Shown in pieces: positions 1-11,830 of a DNA stretch of 64,000 bases. The position numbers and the translations under genes were made by a program. The number at the start of each line of letters is the position of its first letter. The stretch's first letter is position 1. The stretch comes from Nemania diffusa (lineage: Eukaryota > Ascomycota > Sordariomycetes > Xylariales > Xylariaceae). The notes under the pieces were generated by a model. It was given only the letters and a program-made list of their open reading frames with translations. It searched no databases and was not told the origin of the DNA. Where the stretch lies: contig JBBPUQ010000004.1 of the NCBI GenBank assembly GCA_038501195.1, positions 930,001 through 994,000 on the forward strand, written 5' to 3'.

Positions 1-1476
1 TAGGTGGGTTGAAGAGATTCAAGTCAGTAGGTTGAAGAAAGAGTGGGAAAGTAGGCAGGAGGCCTTGCTTGGCCATAGGTAAATATTTTTAGAGCAGTGT
101 ATTGGAGTGTGTGAATATCGGCGGAGTGAGTGCACATACCAAAGGCAAGCACATTAACTCGGGCCCCCTCAGTTATTCCATGTGGTGGGGAGCCATCAGA
201 GAATCGGCGATGTGCTAGGCGGCTTTGGTTCTCTTCAGCTGCTCATGATACTTATTAGTTACAACTCGTATTGTTCCGATGCCAATGGCAGTAAATGTAT
301 CAATTTTAGGGCTGGGTCTTCGATATTATCACTCGGCACGGCTGGACTTACCACAGATCTCGCTGCGCGTTACAAGGCTTCTCAGAATCTCTTCTTGCTT
401 TGGGTCTCGACGAATCATGGGAATCACTCTCCCTACTGGTTCTAACACACTAGTTAATCTTATTATTATTCTGGTCGAGATAGTTAGGAGTTACTACCGG
501 AGAACTTACGATCCAGTTGTCGAGGGCGATCCATTTTGCGTGCATTGGTGGGTATTAGGTGTTATGTTGGGATTGCAGAGAAAAGAAAGCAAAACAAAAA
601 GGAAATAGAAAGGATGTGGGCGATTTAAATATATATATATATATATATATTGCGATGGTGCAAGAGCAAGTTTTTGCCTGACAACCAAGACCCATACTTA
701 ATTGGTATTTGTTTTCCATTCAATAGCTTATCGTATCTCCCATGCATTCATTCACTTCCTTCCCTCGTTTCCAGCCACCACTAGCGTTGTACCTTAGAGG
801 CTGCAGTATCTCCCCGGTTACCCGGTGGGACACTCGACGTGAATTAGGGATATCAGTTCTGAAGCCATAGGCCTCTTGTTGTAAATTTGACAATACCAAC
901 TCTCGGGGGCTCTCATTATTATTGTTGGTATTTGAATCTACCAGGCTTGTCTATATAATGGTATCAGTGATAGCTAATAATAAAGGGCCTAACTAGATAG
1001 TGATCTGAACAGTCCTCACGCACATATAAGGACTAGGAACAGTCTAGCTAGGATTGGCTAACTTCCAGTAATTATTGCAAGTGACAAAATGGGCATATGA
1101 AGCTCACCATGCAGTTATTAACAGAGTTGAGTGCCCTCTGTGCATGTTCTGGCCGGCATGTAGTGCAATCATTAACTGTCCCAGACTAGTCAATTGAAAC
1201 TCGTTGAATAATAATATGCCACCCTAACAATTTCTGAAAGTACATGGGGAATAAAACTAGCCAAAACAATAAATTAAATTATCGATAATACGCACCTGTT
1301 GCAAATTCTCCTGGTCTCTCAACAATTGTTGTTTGTCGGTTTGTCAGAGGGGTGCACGCATTATATTCTCCAGCTTGTATTGTAAATTCAACATTGTTGA
1401 ACAACTGGGCATCTCGACTAAGTTCCTCATGCCTAAGACCACATTAGTAATCCAAGAGCTAAATTGTATATATAGA
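1..1476. other. Intergenic stretch, no gene supported
   Basis: Only short overlapping ORFs are present, with no recognisable motif, no convincing start context and no splice-joined continuation. The sequence is moderately AT-rich and holds one AT dinucleotide microsatellite. It lies downstream of the minus-strand gene that ends at 1477. Confidence 0.5.
627..650. repeat. (AT)n microsatellite
   Basis: An uninterrupted run of about twelve AT dinucleotides is directly visible. It lies outside any gene. Confidence 0.9.
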
Positions 1477-3262
1477 TCATATAGTTGACCTTGCTAAAGG
1501 AAGTTTCCTTGAGATGCCTGGTGTTTCGTAACCTAATCTAGTTGGCATATCTGCTGTATATGGAGAAGAGATGGGCAAATATTGCGCTGCCATGTCGTTA
1601 CTCGATCTAGATAAGCTTATTTTATGATGGCTGTCACGTGTTGAAGCACAAGCCGTTCCTTCTGTCTCCCTCTCATAAGCGAAGACTCTGCCTCTCCGTT
1701 TGGATAACTGCTGGCTCTTAACATACCCACTATGTGCCGGAAGCTTGGCGCCCCGTGAGAAATGATCTAGGTCAAAATTTGGATTCTCTGGAGCGGGACC
1801 TTCCAAATCAAATCTCCTGACTGTTATGCTAGGATCTTGTGGGTTCCATTGGTAGTCGAGACCGCCATCAAAACCAAGCTGTGGTGTAAAAGGCCCACGG
1901 AATAGCCACGAAGAAGTTTGATTCAGCAAGCCTACATTAGCGGCTTCTACAATGGTTTCCGTGGCCTTGAACTCGGCTGTCGGCATCTGAGATATAGGCA
2001 AGTTCGAAGGCAAAGTCTCCCCATTGTCAACGATGAGAAACTTTCTGGCAAATATCGCATGAGGTATCTGGCAACCTTCCGGAAAGGGAACGGACATAAT
2101 TCCGCAGTGAGCCTGCTTGTCCTTGAATAGGGAGCTAGAGTTAAATGGGAACGAATTGGGCATCCAACTTCGCCGTCTCTGTTCTACTTCTGGCTCCTTT
2201 TTCTGTTTGCCCAGTTTCTCGACAAAATTGCCAATGATGCTGATATTTGATAGCGAATGGCGTAGTCGCTGTGACCGACTGGCCGAGCCCACGAAAATAT
2301 CTGTAGTCTCAGGCGGGGATGTCTCACTCGGGCGCTCTAAAGAATTTATAGGGAGTTCGCGTTCTTCTACAAGTTTTCCTGTTGCTCCATAATCGGTATC
2401 CCATTGCATTTCATGGAATTGCTTCGGATTCGGACTACGCATGGGGCGAGTTCCGTCAGATCGGGTAGAAACGAATAAAGTATGGTCAATGAGCCAAGCC
2501 TTTTTGTGCCTTACACAGCTTGGATCTACGTAGTCTCGGTTTGCGAGGGGGCATGAATCGGAGAGGACAAAACGATAGCGGTCGGCATGTTCTAAGCGCC
2601 AGCGTAAAAGTTTATCGGTTGGGACAATAGAAGATGTGATGGTAGTCATATGAGGAATATGCGGAAGTTCGAGGTCAGCCTGTGTCGAGATTAGTCTTTG
2701 AAGGCTCTTTTTACCAAGTTGGAGCTGAAAACAGACATATCTATACATGTGATCGTGTCGCCACCGTTGAAACGCAGCTCCAGGATCATCAGTATGTTCA
2801 CAGTCTACTTCAATGAACTCATACAGGACACCGCCGGCCAAATCTAGGTTTTCGTCGCCGAGATGTTCCCGTAATATTAGAAATATCTAAGAGTAATCAG
2901 CATCCTCGCGAGTTTTGCGAGTCGTAGCCAGACTGACTTGCTGTATACCATCTTTGTACTGAAAGTTTCTGGGAACGTGGGCACAAAACCGCACGAGTAC
3001 ATTGCGGCACTCTGGCCTTAGGAGTCAGCCATTGAATAGAAGGTCTTATAATACAGGACCTACTCTCCTCGTCATATCCTGATCGGCTGAGGTTATGAGG
3101 GCCGGAACGCTTTTGAACTAGATCGAACGGCTTCCATTCGCAATCAGACGTTGACAGAATAGTTGAAAAAGCGGAAGAGGCCGAATGGTTGAGGGCATCA
3201 CTGCGATTAATGGGCGTGCCTCGCGTATCCGGGGTACTAGTAATACGATGACGTGGATTCAT
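1477..3262 (-). CDS. Hypothetical protein, three exons, 560 aa
   Basis: I do not recognise the family. Spliced model: exon 1 3262-3064, intron 3063-3012 (GTAGGT donor, CAG acceptor), exon 2 3011-2938, intron 2937-2887 (GTCAGT donor, GCTGAT branch, TTAG acceptor), exon 3 2886-1477. The phases (199+74+1410 nt) close exactly. They join an N-terminal part to a segment reading CRNVLVRFCAHVPRNFQY, then REHLGDENLD and a long C-terminal region. The last 250 residues are rich in Ser, Pro and Arg and look disordered. No signal peptide or membrane segment is visible. The start chosen is the only upstream in-frame ATG (MNPRH). Without splicing the locus looks like two separate ORFs, the larger starting at a TTG. 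The exon structure is well supported by phase; the function is unknown. Confidence 0.72.
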
Positions 3263-4078
3263 GATGGGGAGTTACTTAGGTATTTTACGATAGTTCATTT
3301 ATTGTCCGTTCATGCGAAAACCCAGCAGATGGATCCAGAGTCAATAAACCCTTTTTATAGTTAGGTACCTAACTAGGTAAGTGCTCGAACGTTGGAGGAG
3401 ATCGCCTAGTGAAGCATTGACGGGAATGGGCTGACACGGAAAGAGATAAAGTTACCTAGGTACAGCTTACGATGAAAGAAAAGATCGCAATAGAGCTCTT
3501 ACCTACCGTCGAATGGTTAAAAGTACTTCCTTCTCCGGAGTCGAATGAAGAAAGTCGCTTATGGTGCAGCTGCCCTCGGTTATCGTCACTCCTGCCACTT
3601 TCATTTGTATTTTTGCTGTTGCCAAAACTGCAGCTACGCCTAAGTGAGAAGTACCTTAGGTAGTAGGTACCTGGTTGCAATTGGTAGAATTCAATTTATA
3701 GCATCAAATGAATGAATAAACCACCCAATTTACCTACCTAGGTATGTAGATCATACCAGACAGCTGATCTTTAAATAAAACGCTCGACACCTCGCTGATA
3801 CTCAAGCTTATAGAGTGTTTTTTTGTAAGGAGCCAAAAACCAGTAAGCTACTAGATTAAACAAATAGAATATAAATCACAACTAAGAATGAACATACAGC
3901 GCGATCTACCACAATTGTAGCACGCATATGTGATATGGCAAGCCTTCCATATTCGTGTTATTAAAGTGATGAGATAAAGGGAAAGTCCTAATGTTGTTAT
4001 AGAAAGGGCTTAGTAGGAAGCTTGTTATAGAGATAAAAACAACGCCGTTAATACTCCTTGCAGTATTAACAGTATATA
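3263..4078. other. Intergenic, border of the AT-rich block
   Basis: No gene is seen. Several copies of the short motif TAGGTACCTA or CCTAGGTA occur at about 3361, 3451, 3660 and 3733, the same motif scattered through other spacers in this window. The stretch contains the promoter of the minus-strand gene starting at 3262 and ends at the target duplication of the copia element. Confidence 0.5.
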
Positions 4079-4219
4079 TGTTAAATATAGCGTATGGGAC
4101 GCTCTACACCTTTTGTATATATAAACTACTACATATTTCAAGTCTTTAAATAGAACTGTTATTTTGATTTTTATTTTAAATATATATTTTATATTAAACT
4201 TATTTTATTATTTTTAATA
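4079..4219 (+). repeat. 5' LTR of the copia element (141 bp)
   Basis: It aligns without gaps to 13148-13288. I count about 27 differences, every one a C/T or G/A transition. This copy keeps the canonical TG start but its terminal CA has become TA. It is preceded by the ATATA target duplication. Confidence 0.88.
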
Positions 4220-4829
4220 AGTTATAAACTTAAAATAGTTCATTTATATTGTTTTTTTTATTTAAATAAAGCTAATATTATATTATTTTTTTATATAATT
4301 TTACTGTTTTAAAATTTCTATAAAATTTAATTGAATTAATTGAAACAAATTTGTTAAATTTTAACAATTTAATTAAAACAATTAATACTATTTTGTTACT
4401 AAATTTTTAAATATGTTATTTTTATAATAAAAGTTTAATATTAGCTTTAGTTAACTTTAGTTAGTTTAAATAAGCTAACTTAGCATACTATGTTAATTTA
4501 ATCAAAAAAGTATTAATATTTTTTTATTTTATATTTTTTTTATTTGCTTTAAATTATTTTTAAATAGTATAATTTAAGCTTTTAATACTTTAAAAAAATT
4601 TTAAAATTATAAAATCTTTTATTTAAAAAAGCAACAATATTTTTATTTATTAAAAAAAAACTAACGTTTTACTACTGCTATTATATTTATAAATATAAAA
4701 AAATATTTTTTTAAAAAACAACTTTTTTGTCGATTTAAGTTTTACTGTTTTTTAAACGAAAAATTTTTTTTTTTATTTTGCTGTAGAATTAATTTTAACT
4801 ATACTCGATTTTTTTATAAACAATATTGT

Positions 4830-5082
4830 TGTCACAGACTGGCAAGGGGTGCAAGCCGTAGGCTTGCAGGACCGACCTAGACCTACTGTAAATAGGACCC
4901 CCAGGACCCCTAGGGTCCCTGGGACCCACCAGGGTCCACCTCACTGACCTGGACCCACCTAACCTACCTATAGGTAGGTTTGGTGGCCCAGGGCCCTGGC
5001 TGGCTTCCTTCCTCCGCTCGATATCGCAGTTTTCACCACCATAATAATACTATATATTGACCCCCCATGGCAATCCGTAGTA
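4830..5082. repeat. 5' LTR of nested TRIM-like element
   Basis: A 253-bp direct repeat beginning TGTCACAGACTGGC and ending CCGTAGTA. It contains short palindromes such as TAGGTAGG/CCTACCTA and GGGCCC. By eye it is identical to 6495-6747. Confidence 0.9.
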
Positions 5083-5084
5083 AA

Positions 5085-5101
5085 TGGTGCGGTGAGTCGC
5101 G
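5085..5101 (+). other. Candidate primer binding site
   Basis: TGGTGCGGTGAGTCGCG starts 2 bp after the 5' LTR. A PBS begins with TGG because it pairs with the CCA end of a tRNA. The matching tRNA was not identified. This also sets element orientation as plus. Confidence 0.55.
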
Positions 5102-5200
5102 TTCCCTCGGCCGACGAGGAGAGTAATCGGAATTCCCCTCCCCCCCGTCTTGTACCGGCTAAGTACAAAATTTTCAACCCGATCGATCGCCTTGAGTACG

Positions 5201-5517
5201 GCCGGATTGGTTCTTTAACAGCCGCGTCCGTACAATATATTCGACCCGGTCCTGTACCGTCATGGCGACCTATTTATTTAGTACTCGCCGGTCGACCAAC
5301 CATTCGACTCCGTTTCTTCAGACCTTGTTCGAGTGGATTCGGCCGACCCTCATTATACCCCCGCTAAACCCTATTATCGCTGGCCGGATTGGTTCTTCAA
5401 CAGCCGCGACAGCGAGACCTAGAAGAAAAAACACACACAAGCGAATTTGACGACCTGGCCGTCGACTGCAACGCCAGACCTGTCGTACAGGCCGGATTGG
5501 TTCTTCAACAGCCGCGT
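5201..5517 (+). repeat. Three copies of a 26-bp block inside the TRIM-like element
   Basis: The block begins GCCGGATTGGTTCTT and ends CAGCCGCG. It occurs at 5201-5226, 5383-5408 and 5491-5516, with one C/T difference in the first copy. Spacing is irregular (182 and 108 bp). It includes ATTGG, the reverse of a CCAAT box. Confidence 0.85.
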
Positions 5518-5699
5518 CCTGTACGGTACTTCTGGCCTCTGGCCGTCGCGACAGCTCTTTCCCGCGTCAACCGTCGATCTGTCCAAGTACTATTACACTT
5601 TTCCCGCGGCACTCCCGCGGCACCCCCGCGTCCCCTGTCATCAATTGTTTAATTATCGACCAAAACGAGGTCGTTTTCCTTTTTCCCTGTTGTGTGGCA

Positions 5700-6290
5700 T
5701 ATAGGGCATAGGACCTACTTGTCTAGGTACACCTACGTACAGGCTGTCTTCTGCACATACAATCTCTACGGAATGCCTACAGCGCCTACGTCATAGGTAC
5801 CTAACAAAAGGACCTACTGCCTACCCCACCTACCCCCCCCCACAACAGACCTTCGCGGACCTACTCACACACACACCTATTCACCTACCACCTTGACAGG
5901 TGGCCTACCTACCTACTTACCTGTCAATTCACCTACTTGTCAAGTGACCTACCTACCTGCCAAGTGACCTGCGGACCTACCAGGGCACTTGCCAGCCGGT
6001 CTACCTGCCAACCAGGTGACCCACCAGCCGACCTACCTCCTTACCAGTTGGCCTACCGACCTGCTTACCTGTCAGGTGACCTACTGGTTAGGTGACCAAC
6101 CTACCTACCAGTTGACCTACCTACCTGTCAAGTGACCTACTGGTCAGGTGACCAACCTACCTACCAGTCAAATGACCTACCTACCTGCCGGTCAGGTGAC
6201 TGACCAACCTACCTACCAATCGACCTACTTGCAGACCGATCTGTAGACCTACTTGCAGACCTACCTGCAGACCTGACTGCAAGTCAACAA
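5700..6290 (+). repeat. Degenerate CCTACC/GTGACC tandem tract
   Basis: About 600 bp are dominated by variants of GACCTACCTACCTG followed by YCAGGTGACC or TCAAGTGACC. The units are of variable length, so the tract looks like an expanded, imperfect minisatellite in the interior of the TRIM-like element. Confidence 0.8.
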
Positions 6291-6494
6291 GGGCCCAGGA
6301 CCTAGGGCTAGAATCGAAGGTCTAGGATTGGAAGGGCTAGGAATAGAAGGGCTAGGATTGAAGTGGCTAGGTTGGAGTGGCTGAATCGGAGTGGCTTGGA
6401 GGACTAGATTTGAGTGGCTTGTGTGGAGTGGCTTGTGTGGCTTGATTTGAGAGTTCTGTTGAGGGCAACAGCTTTTTTATGTGTGTGTGGCACT

Positions 6495-6747
6495 TGTCAC
6501 AGACTGGCAAGGGGTGCAAGCCGTAGGCTTGCAGGACCGACCTAGACCTACTGTAAATAGGACCCCCAGGACCCCTAGGGTCCCTGGGACCCACCAGGGT
6601 CCACCTCACTGACCTGGACCCACCTAACCTACCTATAGGTAGGTTTGGTGGCCCAGGGCCCTGGCTGGCTTCCTTCCTCCGCTCGATATCGCAGTTTTCA
6701 CCACCATAATAATACTATATATTGACCCCCCATGGCAATCCGTAGTA
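6495..6747. repeat. 3' LTR of nested TRIM-like element
   Basis: Direct repeat of 4830-5082 with no difference seen. It is followed at once by the ATTGT target duplication and then by AT-rich copia sequence. Confidence 0.9.
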
Positions 6748-7454
6748 ATTGTAAAAAATAATTATTTACTTTTTTTAATAAAACTTTTATAAAATCTTTT
6801 TTTTAGTTTTAAATATGTTTTATTTTTTTTGTTATTTTATAATAATATAGATTTTTTTAGATTTAAAATCAGTATATTAAAAAGCTTACTATTATTATTA
6901 CTATTGTTTTTATTATTACTGTTATTATTGTTTCCGCTGCTGCAACAGCTTATAGTTTATAAACAGAAATTTAAAACAAAAGCTTTAGTACTTATTTTCG
7001 ACTTTAATATTACTGCTGCTTATATTAAAAACTATGTTAAGATTTTTTAGTAAAACAGCTAAAATAATAAATGTTAAAAACAGTATATTATTTTAAGCAA
7101 TAGTTTTAATAGATTTATTTAAAAACTATATTAAATTTATATAAAAAATAACTAACTATTTAGTAGTTTAAAGTTATAGCTGTTTTTTTTTAAGCAAGTT
7201 TTAAAAGTTCTTTTTTATTCAACAAAAAGCTAAAACAAAAAATATTTTTAAAAAGCATTAAAATAAATAAAACAAACATTAAATTAAAGCATATACTATA
7301 ATATAAAGTTGTTTTAAAGTTAATATATAAGCAATAGTATTAAATAAAATCAAATATAAAATAATAACTAAAATTTAAAAAAAACTTTAGTAAAAATATA
7401 AGCTAAAAAAAAGTGCTACTTTTTAAAAACTTATTTAAAAATAAAATATTATTA

Positions 7455-7581
7455 GTTACGGTCCGCAGGCAACCGTAGCCATATAGACCCACTTAGATCA
7501 CAAAGGGCAACCTTGGTGATTTAGCATTCCTTTTGGGAAAGTTGACCCTGCGGTGTGGGTCGCAGACGCACCAACCGTTAC
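7455..7581. mobile_element. 127-bp GC-normal insertion in the AT-rich element
   Basis: An island of ordinary composition begins GTTACGGTCCGC and ends CCAACCGTTAC, with sharp edges and RIP-saturated sequence on both sides. The ends are near-inverted (GTTACGGT versus GTAACGGT on the other strand) and ATTA flanks it on both sides (7451-7454, 7582-7585). It could be a MITE, a solo LTR or a short SINE-like fragment. It carries no ORF. Confidence 0.6.
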
Positions 7582-9199
7582 ATTATTTAATTAAATATTT
7601 ATAATAAAAATATTATTAAATTTACTACTAAACTATATATTGTTTAAAAAAATTTAATTAAACTTAACAAAACTTATATAATTAATAAATCTATTTTGAT
7701 TAACAAATTTTTTATATTTTTAAGTTTTATTTTTAATGTATTTTTTATTATATTTTATTAGCAATATTAAATTATTTTTGAATATAGCTTAAACAACATT
7801 ATTATTAAAGTTGTTATTATTTTTAATAAAACTGTTATAATAGTTTAAAAAAAACAGCAAAACTAAAAGCTTTATAAAGTAAACTTTAGTTTGTTAACTT
7901 TTTATTTCTGTTAAAACTGCAATTATTACAATAAAAATTACTTTAAACTATGTTGCTACAAAAAGCATTTATATTTTGTTTTAAAAAATTAGTTAAAACA
8001 AATAAAATAATATAGATTTAATAAAAAAAACTATTAAAAAAAAAAAACAAAAATACAAGTAATACTTTTAAAAGTTTAAACTAGTTTATAATATTACTAG
8101 CAATAATAAAAAACAATTTATATAACTTTGTTTTTATAATGTTTAACTTTTAAACTAATAATATACTGCTAGCAACTTATAAAATTAGTTATTTGTTTTT
8201 AAAATTTAGCATAAACATTGAACTGCTAATACAGCTAGTATTTTTTATAAAGCTATTTAATAGTATATCTATAATATTTTATGTTGTTAATACTATATAG
8301 CAATTTAATTTAATAAAACTATTAAATACTGTTACTAAAAATATAGCAGCAAAACTAAAAAAAGTATTTATATTAAATTTAAGCTGTAATTAATACACTT
8401 TTTGTAATAGAAATAGCTTTTTAAATTTATATAAATATATTAAACTTAGTACTATAAATATAAACAATAAGCTAATAATATTAAAGCAAACTAAAAATTA
8501 TGCTTTAATTACTGTAGTTAATAGCAAAAAAATTTACAATATTTTTTATAATGTTATATATAGTTTAAAAACAGAAGTAAATTTAATATTAGTTTTATAG
8601 CTTATTAAATAAAAAGTCGAATTTTTATTTTGTTAAAACAAAGTATTTAGCACTAAAAGCAAAAAGTATTTTTTAATAAAATAAACGTTTAAAAAACTAT
8701 ATTTAGTTAATATTTTAAAAGTTAGTTTTAATATATTTAGCTTAAATTTAAGTTTTTATTTTTATTTTTTTTTTAATTTAAAAATGCAAATTTAACACAA
8801 CTATTTTAAATATATTAATAACTAAAACTTATAAATATTAATAGATTTAACTATAAACATACTTTTTTTTTAATAATACTGTTTATATAAAATATATATT
8901 AAAAACAGAATAAAAAAGTCATTTTATAAATGTAAGCTTGCTAAAAAAACTTATAAGCTTAAATTTTTATATATTAATTTCGCTAATATATTAACTAAAA
9001 AAAGTTATATTATAAAGTATAACAAGTTAATTTAATAAGCTATTATTGTTAATAATTTTATTTAAAAAACTTGAACATTTTTTATAAAATTTACTATTAA
9101 CTTTATATAAATAATTTAAAAGTTTTTTAATAAGTATAAATGTTTTAAATAATATTGCTATTTAATTATATTAAATTAAAAGTTAACTTTTACTAGCTA

Positions 9200-9545
9200 T
9201 ATTTTTAAAAGCTTTTATAAAAATAAAAATATTGTATTTTTTTTTTTAGCTATAAACTAGTATTAGTAAAACAATATTACAAAAAGAACTATAAAAGTAA
9301 TTAAAAAAATTGTTTGCTGTTTATTAATTAATGCTATATTTAATAATATAAATATTAAATTTTAGTTAATATTAATTAAAACAGCTGTTTATTTAAAAAA
9401 CTTCTAGTTTAGTAAAAAAATCGAAAATAAAACTTTTTATAAAATGTAGTATAATATAATATTTGATTTAATATATTTACAAGTTATCGAATTAAACAGT
9501 TTTTATTTATTTAAAAAAAAACTCTTTATATTTAATAAAAAAACT
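9200..9545 (+). pseudogene. Copia integrase C-terminal relic
   Basis: Reading through stops on the plus strand gives patterns such as TAVYLKN (about 9381-9401), followed by segments like ENKTFYKM and DLIYLQVI. These correspond to the copia integrase stretch usually of the form TAVYLxNRxPT, TPYExW and SHLRVFG. Many codons are RIP products (W to stop, G to S or N). It is non-functional. Confidence 0.65.
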
Positions 9546-10539
9546 ATTAAGTATAAAATACTAAAGTACTAAAAAAACAGTATTACTAATTATATAGTAC
9601 TATTTATTTTTAGCAAAGTTATTTAAATAAATAATATTATATTTAAAAAACAACATATATATATATTGCTAAAAAATTAGTTTTTGTTTTTAAAATTACT
9701 TAAAAATATAGTTATTAATATTTATAATATTTAAACTATAACTATTAGTATTTAAAACTTTAAAACAGTAGCTAAAACATTTATAAAATTAAAAAAAAAA
9801 AAAAAGTATTTTAAAAATTACAAATAAAAAAATATGTTTTAATACTGTTACTACAGATTTAAAAAAATTGTAGCAAATGTAACTATTAAATATATTTATT
9901 AAAAAAATAATAGTTAATAAATAAAAGCTACTTTATAAAACTTTTTTTAGTACTTTTAGCTTGAGCTTTTATATTATATTAGTTTCATTTTTTAATTTTA
10001 TATTTATACTGTTTTTTAATTTTTTTTTAAGTTTTAGTTTAAGCTTTAAAAATTATTTAAGTATTATAAACACTAAAAGTAGTATTAAAGCTAATAAAAC
10101 ACTTAGTATAGCAAAAAAAATTATAAAAAAATCTATTATAGTAGTTTTTTTTATTTAGTACGTTAGTTTTTAGTTAAAAACTATTTAATTAAGTTAATAC
10201 TAAATACTAGCAACAAATAGCAATTTTAAAAACAATTGTTTTAAAGTAATAATAGTATTAGTAAAATTTGCTTGTGTTATAATTTTACTACTAAAATTAA
10301 TAAAGCTTAAAATATTTATATAAACTTATAAATTAACAAATTAGTTTAGTTAATATAAAATTATAAACAGTAAATTTAAATTTTTAATAAACAATTATAT
10401 TTAAAAATTAGTAATTTTGTTTGTTAATAAAAAGCTTTTTAGTAAAAAATAAATATTTAAACTTAAAAAAAAGCTTAATAAAAAAATTACTTGCTATAAA
10501 GCGTAATAAATAATAAAAAACTTTAAATAAGTTAAAAAG

Positions 10540-11830
10540 TTAAATTATAATAAAACGTTTGTTTTAGTAGTAAAATTTATAAGCTATAAAGCAATTTTTG
10601 CTATTGCTATAGTGTTAAATTTTAAATTTAAACAAATAGATATTAAAATAGCTTTTTTATATAATTAAGTAACTAAAAAAATCTACATCAAATAATTTTT
10701 TAAATTTAATAATAAAATAAAACAAATTTGCTATTTAAATAAAATGCTATATAGTTTAAAACAGTTACTAAAGATTTAGTATAAAATATTTGCTGCTTTT
10801 TTTAAAAAGCTAAGTTTTATACTGTTTAATATTAATATTGAAGTTTTTATTAAAAGTTATATTTATATAGCAGTTTATATTAACAACTTATTAATTGCTA
10901 GTTTAATTAAATTAAAAGTTAATAAATTAAAACAAACATTTAGTAATTATTTCGAAATAACTGATTTAAAACTTTGTTTATACTATTTAAAAATAACTAT
11001 TAAAAAAAACTGATTTAACTAAACGATTTATTTTAAACAAAATGTTTATATCGAAAAAATTTTTTGAAACTTTAGTATATAAAAATATATTTTTAATGTA
11101 ATTTCAATAAAAACTAAATTTTTTAATTTTTTGCTGAATAACTATGTCGTTTTAAACAATAATTAAATATAATATATAAAAACTGTCGATTTACTAATAT
11201 ATATAATATTAAATATTTAATTAGATATTGCATTCTTTGTATTTTTTTGTAGTTGCTTTATAGTTAAGCTTAACAAAAATTGTATTATAGCAGTTAAACA
11301 AATATTTAAATATTTAAAAAAAACAGTTAATATAAAACTTATATATTATAAAAAACTCGAAAGTTTCGTTAATTATACAAACATAAACTATATTAAAAAC
11401 TATAAAATTTAAAAGTTAATTTTAAGCTATATTTTTAGTATAAAAAGCAGAGTTATTAGCTAAAGTTTGAAATAACAAGCTATTATATTTTTATTTTTTT
11501 ATAAAGCAGAATATATTAGCTAAATATAAGCTATTAAAAAAGCTATTTAATTAAAGCTATTACTAAAAAAATTAAATATTAGTAATAAAATTAATATTAT
11601 TATTATTTACAGTAATAACTAAAATATTATTACTTTTATTAATAATTTATTTTATTATATTAATACTAAGTATATAACTATTTAACTAAAGTTTATTTAT
11701 AAATAATAAGCTATTAAAAAAGTTAAGTTATAATTTGTTTTTATTATTTAATAAGTAATAAATAAACTTATTAAAGTTTTACTAAAAAATAAATTTTTTG
11801 ATTTTTATAAAGCTATAAGTTTAAAGTAAA
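10540..11830 (+). pseudogene. Copia reverse transcriptase-RNase H relic
   Basis: The plus-strand reading shows FKQIDIKTAFLYN (normally QMDVKTAFLNG, about 10630-10665), NKMLYSLKQ (normally KSLYGLKQ), then VYINNLLIA at about 10873 in place of the catalytic YVDDLLI. Both catalytic aspartates are changed to Asn, the expected G-to-A outcome. Further on, YKAEYIS (about 11500) matches the RNase H motif TEAEYIA, and NLLKFY..KINFLIF (to about 11820) matches the C-terminal ADILTKxL segment. Stops interrupt every part, so no protein is made. Confidence 0.8.

Larger units (their letters stand above)
4830..6747. mobile_element. Young non-autonomous LTR element (TRIM-like), nested in copia
   Basis: Two 253-bp direct repeats that I read as identical (4830-5082 and 6495-6747) bound a 1412-bp interior. 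They are flanked by ATTGT on both sides (4825-4829 and 6748-6752). A TGG-starting primer-binding-site candidate lies 2 bp after the 5' LTR. The interior has ordinary GC content, no long ORF, no gag/pol motif, a thrice-repeated 26-bp block and a long CCTACC-rich tandem tract. LTRs, PBS and target duplication together are diagnostic of an LTR retroelement. The lack of coding capacity makes it non-autonomous, mobilised in trans if at all. Identical LTRs imply recent insertion. No RIP damage is visible although the host element is saturated with it. Confidence 0.88.

Noticed and set aside
279..608. 109-codon plus ORF near the left edge
   Set aside because: No motif and poor start context; hydrophobic bias comes from AT-rich codons.
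5838..6300. CRISPR-like appearance of the CCTACC tract
   Set aside because: No constant repeat with unique equal-length spacers; it is a degenerate minisatellite in a eukaryotic retroelement.
6829..7050. Leu/Phe-rich ORFs inside the AT block (also 9961-10158)
   Set aside because: Chance frames in RIP-mutated DNA; they look like membrane proteins only because TTT, TTA and ATT dominate.
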